DNA of 64,000 bases from Streptomyces eurythermus. Its GTDB lineage: Bacteria; Actinomycetota; Actinomycetes; Streptomycetales; Streptomycetaceae. Of this stretch, positions 54,344-63,922 are shown piece by piece (within the stretch, counting starts at the first letter, position 1; the number at the start of each line of letters is the position of its first letter). Location of the stretch: positions 469,419 to 533,418 of the forward strand of contig NZ_BMSK01000003.1 in the NCBI RefSeq assembly GCF_014649115.1, in the 5' to 3' direction. The notes below the pieces were generated by a model, which was not told where the DNA came from, searched no databases, and worked only from the letters and a program-made list of their open reading frames with translations. The position numbers were made by a program, and so were the translations under genes.

Positions 54344-55471
54344 ATGCTGGACGAAACGCTGCTCGACACCCCGGAGGGCCTCGCCGAGGCCGACCACCGA
54401 GGTCTGCTGCGCGGGGCGGCGGAGGCCGGCGCCCGCGTCCGCACCGCCGCCCGGAACGCCGCCGAGGCCGGCATCGGCAGCCTCAAGCCCGACGGCCGCC
54501 CCCGCGCGGTCCTCATCGCGGGCCCCGGTGCCGCCGCCACCCACACCGCCGACCTCCTCGGCACACTGGCCGGCCCGGGCAGCCCCGTCGTCCGGCTCGC
54601 CCCCACCGGTGTCGCCCCGGCCGCGGGCGCCCTGCGCTGGGAACTGCCGGGCTGGGCCGGCTCCGTGGACCTGCTGCTGATCGCCACCCCGGACGGCACC
54701 GAACCCAGCCTGTCCCTCCTCGCCGAGCAGGCCTACCGCCGCGGCTGCTCCGTCGTCGGCGTGGCCCCGCCCGGCACCCCGCTCGCCGAGGCGGTCGCCG
54801 GGGCGCACGGCCTGTTCGTACCGATGGCGACGGCCCCGTACGACCAGGAGGAACCGCTCGCCGCCTCCTCTCCCGGGGTGCTCTGGGCGCTGCTGACCCC
54901 CCTGCTCGCGCTCCTGGACCGGATCGGCCTGCTCGACGCCCCGCCGGAGGCCCTGGAGAAGGTCGCCGACCGCCTGGACCACATCGCGGAGCGCTGCGGG
55001 CCCGCCATCGCGACCTACAGCAACCCGGCCAAGACCCTCGCCGCGGAGCTGGCCGACGCGCTGCCCGTGGTGTGGACGGAGGGCACCTCGGCCGGTCCGG
55101 CGGGCCGCCGGTTCGCCGCCGCCCTCGCCGAACTCGCCGGCCGCCCGGCCCTGGTCGCCGAGCTGCCCGAGGCGCTCGCCGCGCACAGCGCCCTGCTGGC
55201 CGGGCCGCTCGCCGCCAGCGCCGACCCGGACGACTTCTTCCGGGACCGCGTGGAGGAGCCGCCCGCGCTGCACGCGCGCGTGGTGCTGCTGCGCGACCGC
55301 CCGATCAGCGGCCTCACCGCCGCCCCGGCCGCCCGCGACGTGGCCCTCGGCCACGACACGCCGGTCAGCGAACTCGAACCCGAGGAGGGCGGCGAACTGG
55401 AGACCCTCGCGGAACTGATCGCCGTCACGGATTTCGCCGCCGTTTACCTGGCGCTCGCTTCGGGAGCCTGA
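54344..55471 (+). CDS. SIS-domain protein, phosphoglucose/phosphomannose isomerase-like
   Basis: 375-residue protein with two sugar-isomerase folds: AVLIAGPGAAATHTADLL in the first, VDLLLIATPDGTEPSLSLLAEQAYRRGCSVVGVAPPGTPLAEAV, then the C-terminal PMI-type region AIATYSNPAKTLAAELADALPVVWTEGTSAGPAGRRFAAAL. It is related to the archaeal-type bifunctional PGI/PMI C-terminal family but the usual catalytic residues are hard to trace, so activity is uncertain. GGAGG precedes the ATG at 54344 by 9 nt. Placed between manB and manA. Confidence 0.8.
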   Translation: MLDETLLDTPEGLAEADHRGLLRGAAEAGARVRTAARNAAEAGIGSLKPDGRPRAVLIAGPGAAATHTADLLGTLAGPGSPVVRLAPTGVAPAAGALRWELPGWAGSVDLLLIATPDGTEPSLSLLAEQAYRRGCSVVGVAPPGTPLAEAVAGAHGLFVPMATAPYDQEEPLAASSPGVLWALLTPLLALLDRIGLLDAPPEALEKVADRLDHIAERCGPAIATYSNPAKTLAAELADALPVVWTEGTSAGPAGRRFAAALAELAGRPALVAELPEALAAHSALLAGPLAASADPDDFFRDRVEEPPALHARVVLLRDRPISGLTAAPAARDVALGHDTPVSELEPEEGGELETLAELIAVTDFAAVYLALASGA

Positions 55472-55666
55472 TCTGACCCCTGGCCCACCGCCCCGCCCGT
55501 CGCGGGTCCCGGCCGCCGCGCCGTCGCGGTAGTCCCGTCGGCGGGGCCGGGGCACCTGGCGCCGGCATGGGCAGAACCGGCGCGGGCACGGGCAGACCCC
55601 GTCGGCGCCGGGAACGGAAGCGGCAGCGCCGACCGAGCAGCGCACGTACGGAGACAGAGAAGACAC

Positions 55667-56818
55667 ATGGACCGCCTCGACAACACCATCCGCCCCTACG
55701 CCTGGGGTTCGCCCACCGCCATCCCGCAGCTCCTGGGGATCGAGCCGACCGGCGAACCCCAGGCGGAGATGTGGATGGGCGCACACCCCGGAGCCCCGTC
55801 GCGCACCCCCCGTGGCACCCTCGCCGAGGTCGTCGAGGCCGACCCGGAGCGGGAACTGGGCGCCCGCGCGGTCGCCAGGTTCGGCCCCAGGCTGCCGTTC
55901 CTGCTCAAGCTGCTCGCGGCCGGCGCGCCCCTGTCCCTCCAGGTGCACCCGGACCTGGAGCAGGCCAGGGCGGGGTACGCCGACGAGGAGCGGCGGGGCG
56001 TCCCGGTCGACGCCCCGCACCGCAACTACAAGGACGCCAACCACAAGCCCGAACTGATCTGCGCCCTCACCGAATTCGACGGCCTGTGCGGATTCCGCGA
56101 CCCCGTCCAGGCCGCCGGCCTGCTCGACGGGCTCGGCGTCGACTCCCTCAAGCCGTACGTCGACCTGCTGCACGCCCACCCCGAGGACGCGGCCCTGCGC
56201 GAGGTCCTCACCGCCATCCTCACCGCCGACCCGGAGGAGATGGCCCACACGGTCGCCGAGGCCACCGCCGCCTGCACCCGCCTCGGCGGCGCCTACGCCC
56301 CCTACGCCGACATCGCCCACCACTACCCCGGCGACCCCGGTGTGATCGCGGCCATGCTCCTCAACCACGTCCGGCTGCAGCCGGGCGAGGCCCTGTACCT
56401 CGGCGCCGGCATCCCGCACGCCTACCTCGACGGCCTCGGCGTGGAGATCATGGCCAACTCCGACAACGTCCTGCGCTGCGGCCTCACCCCGAAGCACGTC
56501 GATGTCCCCGAACTGCTGCGGATCGTCCGCTTCGAACCGAGCGACCCGGGCGTGCTGCGCCCGGAGGCATCCCCGGAGGGCGAAGAGGTCTACGAGACGC
56601 CGACCGACGAGTTCCGGCTCTCCCGCTACGTCCTGCCCGAGGGCGGCACCGCCCGCGACCTCACCCGCGACACCCCGCAGATCCTGCTCTGCACGGCCGG
56701 CGCCGTCCGGGCGGGCGAGCACGAACTGGGCCCCGGCCAGTCGGTCTTCGTCCCGGCCGGCGAACAGGCGGAGATCTCCGGCGCGGGCACCATTTTCCGC
56801 GCCACCGTGGTCGTCTGA
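55667..56818 (+). CDS. manA: Mannose-6-phosphate isomerase (type I)
   Basis: 383-residue zinc enzyme interconverting fructose-6-P and mannose-6-P. Cupin motifs: PYAWGSPTAIPQLLG, AEMWMGAHPGAPS, PFLLKLLAAGAPLSLQVHPDLEQA (zinc Gln/His), NYKDANHKPELICALTEFDGLCGFR (His/Glu), LGAGIPHAYLDGLGVEIMANSDNVLRCGLTPKHVD. ATG at 55667 follows GGAGACAGAGAAG. It completes the manA-manB-manC set within the window. Confidence 0.95.
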   Translation: MDRLDNTIRPYAWGSPTAIPQLLGIEPTGEPQAEMWMGAHPGAPSRTPRGTLAEVVEADPERELGARAVARFGPRLPFLLKLLAAGAPLSLQVHPDLEQARAGYADEERRGVPVDAPHRNYKDANHKPELICALTEFDGLCGFRDPVQAAGLLDGLGVDSLKPYVDLLHAHPEDAALREVLTAILTADPEEMAHTVAEATAACTRLGGAYAPYADIAHHYPGDPGVIAAMLLNHVRLQPGEALYLGAGIPHAYLDGLGVEIMANSDNVLRCGLTPKHVDVPELLRIVRFEPSDPGVLRPEASPEGEEVYETPTDEFRLSRYVLPEGGTARDLTRDTPQILLCTAGAVRAGEHELGPGQSVFVPAGEQAEISGAGTIFRATVVV

Positions 56819-56988
56819 CCAGGGCTGTGGACAAGCGGTCGATCATATGACCGGGCCTGTGGATACCTGACGCGCCGGTGCCCGGCCGGGCTGTAAGAAT
56901 GGCCCACCGGCAAAGGCCGGGCAAAACCGGGCACCCGTCCGGACGGAACAGTACGAGGCCGGCACAGGCGAAGGGACAACGCGGACAC

Positions 56989-57969
56989 ATGAGCGCGTCA
57001 GGCGGTACCAAGGCGATCGTGGCGGCACTCGGCGCCAATCTCGCGATCGCGGCATCGAAGTTCGTGGCGTTCGCGTTCAGCGGCTCCTCCTCGATGCTCG
57101 CCGAGGGCGTGCACTCGCTCGCCGACTCCGGCAACCAGGCCCTGCTGCTCGTCGGCGGCAGGAAGGCACAGCGCGAGGCCACCCCGCAGCACCCCTTCGG
57201 CTACGGCCGCGAGCGGTACATCTACGCCTTCCTGGTCTCGATCGTGCTGTTCTCCATCGGCGGCATGTTCGCCATCTACGAGGGCTACGAGAAGATCCGC
57301 CACCCGCACGACCTGGAGCACTGGTACTGGCCGGTCGGCGTCCTCGTCTTCGCGATCATCGCCGAGGGCTTCTCCTTCCGCACGGCCATCAAGGAGTCCA
57401 ACGAACTGCGCGGCAAGCTCTCCTGGAAGGAGTTCATCCGCCGCGCCAAGGCACCCGAGCTGCCGGTCGTCCTGCTGGAGGACTTCGGCGCGCTCATCGG
57501 TCTGGTCCTCGCCCTCGGCGGCGTCGGCCTCTCCCTGCTCACCGGCGACGGCGTCTGGGACGGCATCGGCACCCTCTGCATCGGCATCCTGCTCGTCCTG
57601 ATCGCCCTGGTCCTGGCCGTCGAGACCAAGTCGCTGCTGCTCGGCGAGGCCGCGGGCGTCGAGGACGTCAAGAAGATCGAGGCCGCGATCGTCGACGGCG
57701 ACATGGTCACCCGTGTCATCCACATGCGCACGCTGCACCTCGGCCCCGAGGAGCTGCTGATCGCCGCGAAGATCGCCGTCCAGCACGACGACACGGCCGC
57801 CGAGATCGCGGCCGCCATAGACGCCGCCGAGGCCCGCGTCCGCGCCGCCGTCCCGATCGCCCGCGTCATCTACCTCGAACCGGACATCTACAGCGAGGTG
57901 GAGGCCGCCAAGGGCCCGGACCCGAGCGCCACCCCGGGCGGCCCGAACCCCCACGCCGCCGGCCACTGA
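56989..57969 (+). CDS. Cation diffusion facilitator (CDF) transporter
   Basis: 326-residue divalent-cation/proton exchanger with six predicted helices. TM2 metal site ML AEGVHSLADSGNQALLLVG (H-x3-D), the loop QHPFGYGRERYIYAFLVS, and TM5 region VVLLEDFGALIGLVLALGGVGLS, where the usual HxxxD is ExD-like (E-D), as in the Fe/Mn/Zn-type branch. The cytosolic C-terminal domain runs from LLLGEAAG to YLEPDIYSE. Substrate cannot be called. ATG at 56989; an AAGGGA lies 12 nt upstream. Confidence 0.88.
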   Translation: MSASGGTKAIVAALGANLAIAASKFVAFAFSGSSSMLAEGVHSLADSGNQALLLVGGRKAQREATPQHPFGYGRERYIYAFLVSIVLFSIGGMFAIYEGYEKIRHPHDLEHWYWPVGVLVFAIIAEGFSFRTAIKESNELRGKLSWKEFIRRAKAPELPVVLLEDFGALIGLVLALGGVGLSLLTGDGVWDGIGTLCIGILLVLIALVLAVETKSLLLGEAAGVEDVKKIEAAIVDGDMVTRVIHMRTLHLGPEELLIAAKIAVQHDDTAAEIAAAIDAAEARVRAAVPIARVIYLEPDIYSEVEAAKGPDPSATPGGPNPHAAGH

Positions 57970-57990
57970 CGCCCGGTACGGCGGCCGGCC

Positions 57991-58671
57991 TCAGCGGTGC
58001 CGCACCGGCCAGGGCGCCGGCGGCACCACCGGCGCCCTGCGCCGCCGTACCACCAGGAAGCCGATCCCCAGCCCGCCTCCGGTGAGCACCAGCGCCCCAC
58101 CGGCCAGCAGGGCCGTGCCCAGCAGCGCCGGGCCCGTACGGCCGTCCGTCACCCGCCCCCGCACGGCGTCCAAGGGGACGGTCCCGCCGTGGTCCGACGC
58201 GAAGAAACGGGAGTCCCGCGCGTCGGACCGGCGGTCGCCCAGCAGGAAGAGCCGGCCCTCGGGCACCTTCACGTCGTACGACCGGTTCACACCATCGGCA
58301 TCGCCCTCGTACACATAGGGCTCCCTGACCGGCCTGCCGTTCACGGTGATCCGCGCCTCGGCGCCGACGGTCGTGCAGCACGCCACACGGTCGCCGCCCA
58401 CGCCGATCACCCGCTGCATGACGACACCGCCGGTCCCGTAGCGCCCCGGCATCGAGAGCATCACGACATCACCGCGCCGCACCCCGCTCCCGTCCATCCA
58501 CTCCCAGACGATCCGGTCACCCCGGTGGTACGCCGGCTCCATGCTCGCGCTCGTGAGGGTGCCCGAGCCGTACGCGCCACGCCCGTACAGCCAGGCACCG
58601 CCGGCCAGCGCCACGCCCAGCACCCCCACCACGAGCGCCGCGATCCCCAGTCCCCGCCCTCTGCCCGCCAT
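57991..58671 (-). CDS. Type-I signal peptidase family protein lacking the catalytic Lys
   Basis: 226-residue membrane protein of the S26 family. N-terminal helix (about 8-28), box B with the nucleophile SASMEPAYHRGD (Ser43), box C RGDVVMLSMPG, box D VVMQRVIGVGGDRV and box E LLGDRRSDARDSRFF, then a C-terminal helix and basic tail as in other Streptomyces signal peptidases. In box D the general-base Lys is Gln (M-Q-R instead of x-K-R), which is clear in the DNA. Activity is doubtful, or another base is used. ATG at 58671. Confidence 0.85.
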   Translation of the reverse strand: MAGRGRGLGIAALVVGVLGVALAGGAWLYGRGAYGSGTLTSASMEPAYHRGDRIVWEWMDGSGVRRGDVVMLSMPGRYGTGGVVMQRVIGVGGDRVACCTTVGAEARITVNGRPVREPYVYEGDADGVNRSYDVKVPEGRLFLLGDRRSDARDSRFFASDHGGTVPLDAVRGRVTDGRTGPALLGTALLAGGALVLTGGGLGIGFLVVRRRRAPVVPPAPWPVRHR

Positions 58672-60608
<1,937 letters not shown>

Positions 60609-60686
60609 GCCGGTGATCCCGTAGCCCGACCGCCGGGGGAGTGCGACGGCGCGCCGACGCACCCCTCCCGGCAGCAGGCTCTTCGA

Positions 60687-60722
60687 GGCAGGCCCCCGCA
60701 CCCCCGTGCCGGGGGCCTGCCC
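60687..60722 (+). terminator. Terminator of ahcY
   Basis: GGCAGGCCCCCGCAC pairs with GTGCCGGGGGCCTGCC (one bulged G) around a short C-rich loop, followed by CCCTTT. Confidence 0.8.
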
Positions 60723-60779
60723 CTTTGGCCCCGACCCGTGGCTTCCGGCCGGACCAGCCCGTCAAGACCCAGGACCCCC

Positions 60780-61394
60780 ATGCCCCGCGGCCGTTATTCG
60801 CTCCACGATCCGCACGATCACACCCCCCTCGCAGAAGAGCACTTCCAGTGCGCCCCCGGCCCGTCCGGCTGGCGCTATGTCTCCCGGCTGACCGGCCCCG
60901 CCGGCGAACACCGGGGCTCGGTCGACCTCGCCCTGGACGACCTCGGCCGCCCCCTCCGCCTCGAACTGCACGCGGGTGACTGGCAGGTGCGCGGCGCCGC
61001 CCTCGACGGCGTCACCTGGGTCCGCACCGACCCCACCGGCCTCCATGCCACCGAAGGCAATGTGCGCGCCCACGCCTTCACCGGCACGTCCCCCGCGTTC
61101 CTCGTCGCCACCGCACGGCTCCTGCGCCTCACCCCCTCGTCCGCCGCGACCCGCGTACGCCTCGTGGCCTTCACCGACCCGGTCCTCGCCCCCCGCACCG
61201 TGGACCAGTCCTGGGCTCTGGTGAAAAGCGAAGCACACGCCACTGACAACGGCCCCCTGACCGTGGACGAATACCAGGTCACAGCCCTGGACACCGGCGA
61301 ACAGCACGCCGTCCACATCGCCGGCGACGTCGTCCTGGCCGCGCCCGGCATCGAGCTGGAGGACCTTCAGTCACCGCCGTCGCGATTCGACTGA
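60780..61394 (+). CDS. Hypothetical protein
   Basis: 204-residue protein I do not recognise. It appears alpha/beta and cytosolic: GPSGWRYVSRLTGPAGEHRGSVDLALDDLGRPLRLELHAGDWQVRGAALDGVTWVRTDP..., TGTSPAFLVATARLLRLTPSS, VRLVAFTDPVLAPRTVDQSWALV. The layout faintly recalls putative glycolipid-binding proteins, but I would not assign it. ATG at 60780 follows AGGA. It contains the second copy of the 25-nt repeat (residues S-E-A-H-A-T-D-N). Convergent with the RDD gene. Confidence 0.7.
   Translation: MPRGRYSLHDPHDHTPLAEEHFQCAPGPSGWRYVSRLTGPAGEHRGSVDLALDDLGRPLRLELHAGDWQVRGAALDGVTWVRTDPTGLHATEGNVRAHAFTGTSPAFLVATARLLRLTPSSAATRVRLVAFTDPVLAPRTVDQSWALVKSEAHATDNGPLTVDEYQVTALDTGEQHAVHIAGDVVLAAPGIELEDLQSPPSRFD
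61226..61250 (+). repeat. 25-nt repeat, copy 2
   Basis: Matches 4653-4677 in hutI at 23 of 25 positions and is read in the same frame. The surrounding sequence does not match hutI. Confidence 0.65.
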
Positions 61395-61419
61395 CACCGG
61401 CACCCGGCCCCGCGAGGAC

Positions 61420-62436
61420 CTATGAGGGCGGCACGAACCCGGTGGCCGGCCGACCGGCCGTCGGCTCGTCCCGCGGCGGCCGGCCGGCGGCGGGCGGAAC
61501 GGGCGCGGACGACTCGGACGGGTACGCGCCGTCGGGCCGAAGCGTGGCCTGGGCCGGATACGAGTCCCCGTCCCGCGACAGCCGGTCCTGCCGCGAGAGT
61601 CCAGGCCGGTGGGAGACCGGCGTGCCGGGCTCTCCCGCCGGCGGTGCGAAGCCGCCGGCCGCGAGCCCGCCGCCACCGGCGGCCGGGCCCCCGTCGAACG
61701 CCTGCCGGGCCTCACGGGACTGCCGCTCGTGCACCACGGCCGCGAGAAACGCGGCCGGGGGCAGATCCGGCGGCACCGCGGCACCGGTACGCCCCGCGAG
61801 GTCGGCCGCCAGCCGCTGCGCCATGCCCGCCGACACCTGCGGATCGAGCTGTGGCATCCGGGTCAGGTACTGCCGGACGGCAAGCCACAGCCCGTCCGGC
61901 ACCGCGGACAGATCCAGCCCGGCGAACCGGCCCACGAGCCACGGAGGCGGAGGCGGCACGAAACCCGTCCGCCCGGCGGGCACCCGCTCCCGGACCACCA
62001 GAGTGCCCGCGAACACATCGCCCAGCCGCCGTCCCCGCGCCGAGACCAGCGAGGCGATACAGGCCACCACGCCGAACGTCATCAGGATCTCGACGACCCC
62101 GATCGCGCCCCGCACCAGAGCGTGCCGGAACCGGATCGGCCCACCGTCGTCCCGTACCACCCGCAGCCCGAACGCCAGCTTCCCCAGCGAACGCCCGTGG
62201 CTGAGCGTCTCCACGGCTATCGGCCCGCCGACCAGCACCAGCAGGAACGCCGCGACCGACAGCGCCATCTGCGCGGCCTCGTCCAGCGACGCCGTCGACG
62301 CCACCAGCACCATGACCACGACGAGGTACGCGACCATCGCCACCACCAGGTCGAGCAACACGGCGAGCGCCCTGCTCGGCAGCTTCGCGGGCCGCAGTTC
62401 GAGCGCCACCGCCTCGCCGGTCACCAGCTCACTCAC
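61420..62436 (-). CDS. RDD-family membrane protein
   Basis: 338-residue protein. The RDD domain (about 1-150) has LELRPAKLPSRALAVLLDLVVAMVAYLVVVMVLVA, a second helix (MALSVAAFLLVLVGGPIAVE), GRSLGKLAFGLRVVRDDGGPIRFRHALVRG and RGRRLGDVFAGTLVVRE. A long cytoplasmic tail is Pro/Gly/Ala-rich with low-complexity repeats. Function unknown. GTG at 62436 follows AAGGA. It is divergent from the SpoIIM gene, a pairing also seen, from memory, in other actinobacteria near MoxR/DUF58 genes. Confidence 0.85.
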   Translation of the reverse strand: MSELVTGEAVALELRPAKLPSRALAVLLDLVVAMVAYLVVVMVLVASTASLDEAAQMALSVAAFLLVLVGGPIAVETLSHGRSLGKLAFGLRVVRDDGGPIRFRHALVRGAIGVVEILMTFGVVACIASLVSARGRRLGDVFAGTLVVRERVPAGRTGFVPPPPPWLVGRFAGLDLSAVPDGLWLAVRQYLTRMPQLDPQVSAGMAQRLAADLAGRTGAAVPPDLPPAAFLAAVVHERQSREARQAFDGGPAAGGGGLAAGGFAPPAGEPGTPVSHRPGLSRQDRLSRDGDSYPAQATLRPDGAYPSESSAPVPPAAGRPPRDEPTAGRPATGFVPPS

Positions 62437-62579
62437 GCCCGCCGTCCTTCCCTGGTCTGCCCCCTGAACCGCCAGTCTGCCAAGCTGAGGGCACATCGCG
62501 CCGCAGTACGACAAGCTGACCGCAAGCATGAGCATCCACGACGAGCAGTGGACGACCAGCCGAGGAGCAGGCAGACCCG

Positions 62580-63587
62580 ATGGACCTGGACGTCTTCTCT
62601 TCCGTACACCGAGCCGAATGGGACCGGCTGGACGCACTGCTGCGCCGCCGGCGCCGGCTCACCGGCGCCGAGGCAGACGAGCTCGTCACTCTCTACCAGC
62701 GCACCGCCACCCACCTCTCCCTCATCCAGTCCAGCGCGCCCGACCCGCACCTGACCGGACGGCTGAGCCAGCTCGTGGCACGCGCGCGCAGCGCCGTCGC
62801 CGGCACCCGCCGCGCCTCGTGGCGGGACGTCACGCACTTCCTGGGCCGGGGCTTCCCGGCCGCCGTCTACCGCGCGCGCCACTGGTGGGTGCCCACGGCG
62901 CTCGTGTCCACCGCCGTCGCCATCCTGCTGGGCTGGTGGATCGGCACCCATCCCGAGGTGCAGTCGTCCATCGCGGCACCCAGCCAGCTGCGGGAGCTGA
63001 CCCGCCCGGGCGGCGAGTACGAGACCTACTACTCCAGCCATCCCGCGGCCGCCTTCGCCGCCCAGGTATGGACGAACAACGCCCAGGCAGCGGCGATGTG
63101 CCTGGTCCTGGGCGTCTTCCTGGGCCTGCCCGTCCTGTGGATCCTCTTCCAGAACATGCTGAACCTGGGCGTGGGCTTCGGCCTGATGTCCTCCGCGGGC
63201 CGCCTCGACACCTTCCTCGGCCTGGTCCTCCCGCACGGCCTGCTGGAACTGACCGCGGTCTTCGTCGCCGCGGGTACGGGGCTGCGCCTGGGCTGGACGC
63301 TGGTCGACCCCGGCCCGCGCACCCGGCGGGCCGCTCTGGCCGAGGAGGGGCGCGCGGCCATCGGCATGGCGATCGGCCTCGCCCTGGTCCTGCTCGTCTC
63401 CGGTGCCATCGAAGGCTTCGTCACCCCCTCCGGCCTGCCCACCTGGGCCCGCATAGCAATCGGCGTCGTGGCCGAGCTGGCATTTCTGGCCTACGTCTAC
63501 GTCCTCGGCGGCCGTGCGACACGCGCCGGCGAGACGGGCGATCTCGGGGCGACGGAGCGCAGCGCCTCCGTGCCCATGGCCGCCTGA
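62580..63587 (+). CDS. Stage II sporulation protein M-like membrane protein
   Basis: 335-residue DUF95/SpoIIM family protein. A helical cytoplasmic N-terminus (DVFSSVHRAEWDRLDALLRRRRRLTGAEADELVTLYQRTATHLSLIQ) is followed by about six helices, with NNAQAAAMCLVLGVFLGLPVLWILFQNMLNLGVGFGLMSSAGRLDTFLGLVLPHGLLELTAVFVAAGTGLRLGW in the centre. In Bacillus, SpoIIM joins the peptidoglycan-remodelling complex during engulfment; the role in Streptomyces is not established. ATG at 62580, GAGGAGC about 12 nt upstream. The rrn operon starts just beyond it. Confidence 0.87.
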   Translation: MDLDVFSSVHRAEWDRLDALLRRRRRLTGAEADELVTLYQRTATHLSLIQSSAPDPHLTGRLSQLVARARSAVAGTRRASWRDVTHFLGRGFPAAVYRARHWWVPTALVSTAVAILLGWWIGTHPEVQSSIAAPSQLRELTRPGGEYETYYSSHPAAAFAAQVWTNNAQAAAMCLVLGVFLGLPVLWILFQNMLNLGVGFGLMSSAGRLDTFLGLVLPHGLLELTAVFVAAGTGLRLGWTLVDPGPRTRRAALAEEGRAAIGMAIGLALVLLVSGAIEGFVTPSGLPTWARIAIGVVAELAFLAYVYVLGGRATRAGETGDLGATERSASVPMAA

Positions 63588-63650
63588 CTCCGCCGGATGT
63601 GCACTCACCCCCTCTGAGCTGCTAGTCTCCTCTTCGCCCCGCAAGAGCCG

Positions 63651-63679
63651 TTGACACGGAGGGAGTGGGGAGGTAGATT
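63651..63679 (+). promoter_or_regulatory. rRNA operon promoter a
   Basis: TTGACA (63651-63656), 17 nt, TAGATT (63674-63679): near-consensus vegetative promoter, first clear one of the tandem rrn set. Confidence 0.85.
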
Positions 63680-63687
63680 CAATGAGT

Positions 63688-63726
63688 TGTCTGGAACTGG
63701 ACATGTTGCCAGACAGTCGCTAGAAT
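63688..63726 (+). promoter_or_regulatory. rRNA operon promoter b with dyad
   Basis: TGGACA (63698-63703), 17 nt, TAGAAT (63721-63726). A perfect 7-bp inverted repeat TGTCTGG (63688-63694) and CCAGACA (63709-63715) brackets its -35 element. Confidence 0.75.
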
Positions 63727-63796
63727 CTACTTGTTGCTTCTCAGGGAGTCGTGAACGGCGCCCGGGAGAGCATCCTCCGAATACTCAGAAATGAGC

Positions 63797-63840
63797 GGCC
63801 GGTCAGACCGGCCAAGAACTTCTGATAAAGTCGGAACCGC
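63797..63840 (+). promoter_or_regulatory. rRNA operon promoter c with 17-nt palindrome
   Basis: GGCCGGTC-A-GACCGGCC (63797-63813) is a perfect palindrome located where a -35 would be expected for the following -10-like TGATAA block. The block TCTGATAAAGTCGGAA is repeated at 63903 with two changes over 20 nt. Confidence 0.6.
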
Positions 63841-63902
63841 CGGAAAGGGAAACGCGAGAGCGGGAACCTGGAAAGCACCGAGGAAATCGGATCGAAAAAA
63901 GA

Positions 63903-63922
63903 TCTGATAGAGTCGGAAACGC
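63903..63922 (+). promoter_or_regulatory. rRNA operon promoter d (second copy of the -10 block)
   Basis: TCTGATAGAGTCGGAAACGC matches 63821-63840 at 18 of 20 positions. No consensus -35 precedes it. This agrees with the multi-promoter layout of Streptomyces rrn operons. Confidence 0.55.
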
